Shown: piece by piece, positions 61,926 through 64,000 of the stretch
Numbering within the stretch: position 1 is the stretch's first letter
How the letters are laid out: the number at the start of each line of letters is the position of its first letter
NCBI GenBank assembly: GCA_947625815.1
Contig: CANQPU010000005.1
Coordinates: forward strand, 48,056-112,055
DNA length: 64,000 nt
Origin: an uncultured Oscillospiraceae bacterium
GTDB lineage: Bacteria; Bacillota; Clostridia; Oscillospirales; Oscillospiraceae
Reading direction: 5' to 3'
Made by a program: the position numbers and the translations under genes
Notes under the pieces: model-generated
The model's database searches: none
What the model saw: the letters and a program-made list of their open reading frames with translations, nothing else
What the model was told of the DNA's origin: nothing

Positions 61926-62603
61926 GTGGAGCGTGATTTGAAACCGCTGTCAAGCCTTACGGATCAAGAGCTTGTGGAAGAGCTCCTCGGCTTCCTCCGT
62001 CCGGTCAGGGACCCCCACCTCCTCGCCGCCGATCTGTTCCGGCACTTTGGCTCTCTCTTCGGGATCACCGCGGCCTACCCGGAGGAGCTTAGCTCCCTGT
62101 CCGACCTTGAGAGGAGCGCGGTGACTCTTTATGTCGCCGGTGTCCTGGCAAAGCGGGGTATCGATTCCCGCCGGAAAGGATACGTCCTCTCCTCCCCGAC
62201 CGACGCAGTAAACCTGTTGGGCCCCTATCTGCGCGCTTCGGACCGGGAGGTCCATCTGGCCCTCCTCCTGGACGATTCCCTCCGCTTTCTTGACCTTGTC
62301 AGGGCCTTCAAGGAGCGGGACGGCGCTGTCGCGCGGGATGCTTTTCCGGCCCTCGTGCGGGCCAAGGAGCTGAAGGCGCCGAACCTCATTCTGGCCGGCA
62401 ACAGACCCGTCGCGGATCGGGAGCTTGAGGAGATCCTCCTCATGAAGGACACCCTTCGCATGACGCACATCACTCTGCTGGACGTCCTCTCCGTCTCTCC
62501 GGAGGGGTTCGTCTCTCTGGCGGAAAGCGGCGTACTCCCGGGGGATGAGCCGGCCCGCGCTCTCTATGCCCCCCGGCCGGAGGGAGGGCGATCCCATGGG
62601 TGA
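61926..62603 (+). CDS. RadC-like protein, first copy, metalloprotease motif lost
   Basis: This protein of 225 residues has the two-part layout of RadC/UPF0758: an N-terminal helical part (about residues 1-85, with LADLFRHFGSLFGI) and a C-terminal MPN/JAB-like part ending with ITLLDVLSVSPEGFVSLAESG, the usual RadC finish. The zinc motif HNHPSG...SxxD is not present; the equivalent region reads ILAGNRPVADREL. It is therefore unlikely to be a metalloprotease. GTG 61926 was chosen for its AAGGAGG site. The gene overlaps its partner by 8 bases (ATGGGTGA). RadC itself has no settled function. Confidence 0.75.
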   Translation: MERDLKPLSSLTDQELVEELLGFLRPVRDPHLLAADLFRHFGSLFGITAAYPEELSSLSDLERSAVTLYVAGVLAKRGIDSRRKGYVLSSPTDAVNLLGPYLRASDREVHLALLLDDSLRFLDLVRAFKERDGAVARDAFPALVRAKELKAPNLILAGNRPVADRELEEILLMKDTLRMTHITLLDVLSVSPEGFVSLAESGVLPGDEPARALYAPRPEGGRSHG

Positions 62604-63303
62604 GCATGACGACCACCGGGCGCGCCACCGGCAGAGGACCGCGGAAAAGCTTCAAAAGTCCCGCGTCGGTCCTTCGGATCCCGACCTGTTGGAATTCCTG
62701 ATCTACTCGTCCGTTCCCCGCGGTGACGTGCGGCCGGCGGTGGAGCGGCTCATGGATCGTTTCGGCTCGCTGAGCGCCCTTTTGGACGCCTCCCAGGATG
62801 AATTGACCGACACCAGCGGCGTCGGCCGCTGCACGGCTCGTCTCCTCGCGCTCACCGGCGAGCTGTCAAGGCGGCTCGAGGGCCGGTTTGAGCTGATGCC
62901 CCGGATCCACTCCCCGGAGGACGCCGCGGTATTCCTGCGGCCCCGTCTGGCCGGGCTCCGGAAGGATACATTCTTTCTCGCCTGCCTCGATCCCCACCTG
63001 CGGATCGTCCTCTTTAACGCCCTGCCCGGTTTTCTCTCGGATCCCTCCGGCACCGTCAACCGGATCACCCGCAGTCTTGTCGGCAGTGCCTCCGTCCTTC
63101 TCCTGCTGTTCCACGCCTTTCCGGAGGGCGACCCGGTCAAAAGCGACGCGGAGCTTGAGGCCCTCTCGGCGCTGATGCCCAAACTCAGCCTTCTGAACGT
63201 GACGCTGCTGGACTATCTCCTCGTCTCCGAAGGCAGTTTCATATCCCTCGCCCGCGAGGGCCGGTTCTCTCCCTCGCCGCTCAGAGATCAATATCTGCAT
63301 TGA
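62596..63303 (+). CDS. RadC-like protein, second copy, metalloprotease motif eroded
   Basis: This protein of 235 residues is related to the first copy. The N-terminal helix-hairpin-helix-like part (LMDRFGSLSALLDASQDELT followed by DTSGVGRCTARLL) is clearer here and closer to true RadC. The C-terminal part keeps LNVTLLDYLLVSEGSFISLAREG. The zinc motif HNHPSGDPTPS is changed to FHAFPEGDPVKSD: the first His of the pair and the Pro-Ser end are lost, so metal binding is doubtful. ATG 62596 has GGGAGGG eight bases upstream. It is the last gene before the transposon flank. Confidence 0.8.
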   Translation: MGEHDDHRARHRQRTAEKLQKSRVGPSDPDLLEFLIYSSVPRGDVRPAVERLMDRFGSLSALLDASQDELTDTSGVGRCTARLLALTGELSRRLEGRFELMPRIHSPEDAAVFLRPRLAGLRKDTFFLACLDPHLRIVLFNALPGFLSDPSGTVNRITRSLVGSASVLLLLFHAFPEGDPVKSDAELEALSALMPKLSLLNVTLLDYLLVSEGSFISLAREGRFSPSPLRDQYLH

Positions 63304-63456
63304 CGTGCGCGCCCGTATGATATACAATACAGATATCGTTTTTTCTATGAATGGATGTGGAAGGTTGAAACATTTTAATTTGAGTACCATCCCGAAAAAG
63401 GGCACACAAAACCAGGGCCCCCGAAGCGGGCCGAAATGTAAACGTGAAGGTAAGAC
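63304..63456. other. Flank between the RadC-like pair and the IS110 transposase
   Basis: This 153-base stretch without a gene is downstream of the transposase. It has an AT-rich part (63325-63390) and a small hairpin GGCCC/GGGCC (63416-63432). The right end of the IS element is probably here, but no border can be set: IS110 elements have no inverted repeats and make no target duplication. Confidence 0.45.
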
Positions 63457-64000
63457 CTACGGGGAAACAGGGGCAGTCACGAGATAGCCTTGGCGCTGGA
63501 GGATAAAGACGGCCTCTTCCACAGAGACCTCACGATGCTTAGGCGGGCGGTCCGCATCGCGGTAGAGTCGCGGGTCGTAAGGCTCGTTTTTCTTGAGCAT
63601 ATTGTAGATGGCCGTCAACAGCATTCTGGCAATGGCGATGATAGCTTTCTTGTGCCCCCGGCGTTTTTTCAAAGAGAGGTAACGGCTGCGGACCTCCGGG
63701 AACTGCTTGGCGCGAACGGCGCAAAGGGCACATTGAACCAGCAAAGGCTTGATGTAGGCCCCAGCTCTACCGATTCTGGTGGTTTTCTTCTTCCCGGCAC
63801 TCTCGTTGTTCTGCGGCGTAAGCCCGGCCCAGGAGCAAAGATGCTTCGAGGTAGGGAACACAGACATATCCACACCGATTTCAGAGATGATGCCGATAGC
63901 GGCAAAGGATTGGATACCCGGCGCCGTCATAACAAGGTTGAGCTGAGGAAGATACTTTTCAGCGGTAGTCAGGATCAGAGATTCCAGATCAAGCTTGCAT
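63457..64000 (-). mobile_element. IS110 family transposase, C-terminal part (runs off the window)
   Basis: The minus-strand frame is open to base 64000, so the N-terminal DEDD/RuvC-like part lies outside. The visible 180 residues are the Transposase_20 domain: [20 protein letters not shown], then [18 protein letters not shown], where the Ser is probably the second nucleophile, followed by [17 protein letters not shown] and a helical [20 protein letters not shown]110 enzymes are guided by a bridge RNA made from an element end. The frame is intact as far as seen. It is clearly recent foreign DNA next to core genes. Confidence 0.9.

Overview
The window looks like a chromosomal segment of a high-GC, spore-forming member of the Clostridia, most likely Oscillospiraceae or a close relative. 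This is inferred from gene content and not from a database search. The supporting signs are an ispH-rpsA gene fusion, sporulation genes (gerW, a dacF-like gene, yunB, a SipL-like gene, cotJ, cwlD, spoIIM), RemA, paired PrkC/Stp signalling genes, c-di-AMP genes (cdaA-cdaR), AGGAGG-type ribosome binding sites and clear sigma-A promoters.

Layout, left half (1-31.7 kb, nearly all plus strand). The window opens inside engB. It continues through an M50 protease, scpA-scpB, a DUF2953 gene, gerW, a dacF-like gene and rluB. An RpiR-type regulator with its own promoter leads into a flavoprotein, cmk, plsC and ispH-rpsA. Then come ispD-ispF, a DUF3343 plus cysteine-desulfurase-like pair, cdaA-cdaR with a DUF5685/J-protein/membrane-protein group, and a long housekeeping run: yicC, remA, gmk, rpoZ, priA, def, fmt, rsmB, rlmN, stp, prkC, rsgA. 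A 49-residue membrane protein and a SipL-like DUF3794/LysM protein close this part.

Middle (31.7-50 kb). A tiny Asn/Gln-rich gene faces yebC. rnpB (RNase P RNA, minus strand) is divergent from murD. After murD come a PLP enzyme of the methionine gamma-lyase family, yunB, ligA, a secreted SLH-anchored phosphodiester glycosidase and a GltD-like oxidoreductase. The cotJ genes (a cotJA-cotJB fusion plus cotJC) are divergent from cwlD. Next are radA, a XerC-type recombinase, a DUF6514 gene, and nadB-nadC.

Right end (50-64 kb, mostly minus strand). This holds xerD, spoIIM, a 335-base gene-free stretch full of repeats and hairpins, a TIGR04086 membrane gene, yajC and tgt. It continues with a second phosphodiester glycosidase, ogt, an FAD-Rieske oxidoreductase, an esterase/ATP-grasp pair and a divergent membrane pyrophosphatase. 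Two tandem RadC-like genes with eroded metalloprotease motifs and a truncated IS110 transposase end the window.

Most of the window is ordinary core genome. The least ordinary signals are: a repeated GTnnACATAAT-type motif in front of radA and again between spoIIM and the TIGR04086 gene, resembling XerD half-sites but arranged as direct repeats; the tandem degenerate RadC pair; a strong in-frame translation start inside ispH-rpsA that could release a free S1-like protein; hairpins that bury ribosome binding sites; the Asn/Gln-rich mini-protein; and the esterase/ATP-grasp pair with a perfect 34-base palindrome next to its promoter. No CRISPR array, tRNA, 5S/16S/23S rRNA gene or complete prophage was seen.
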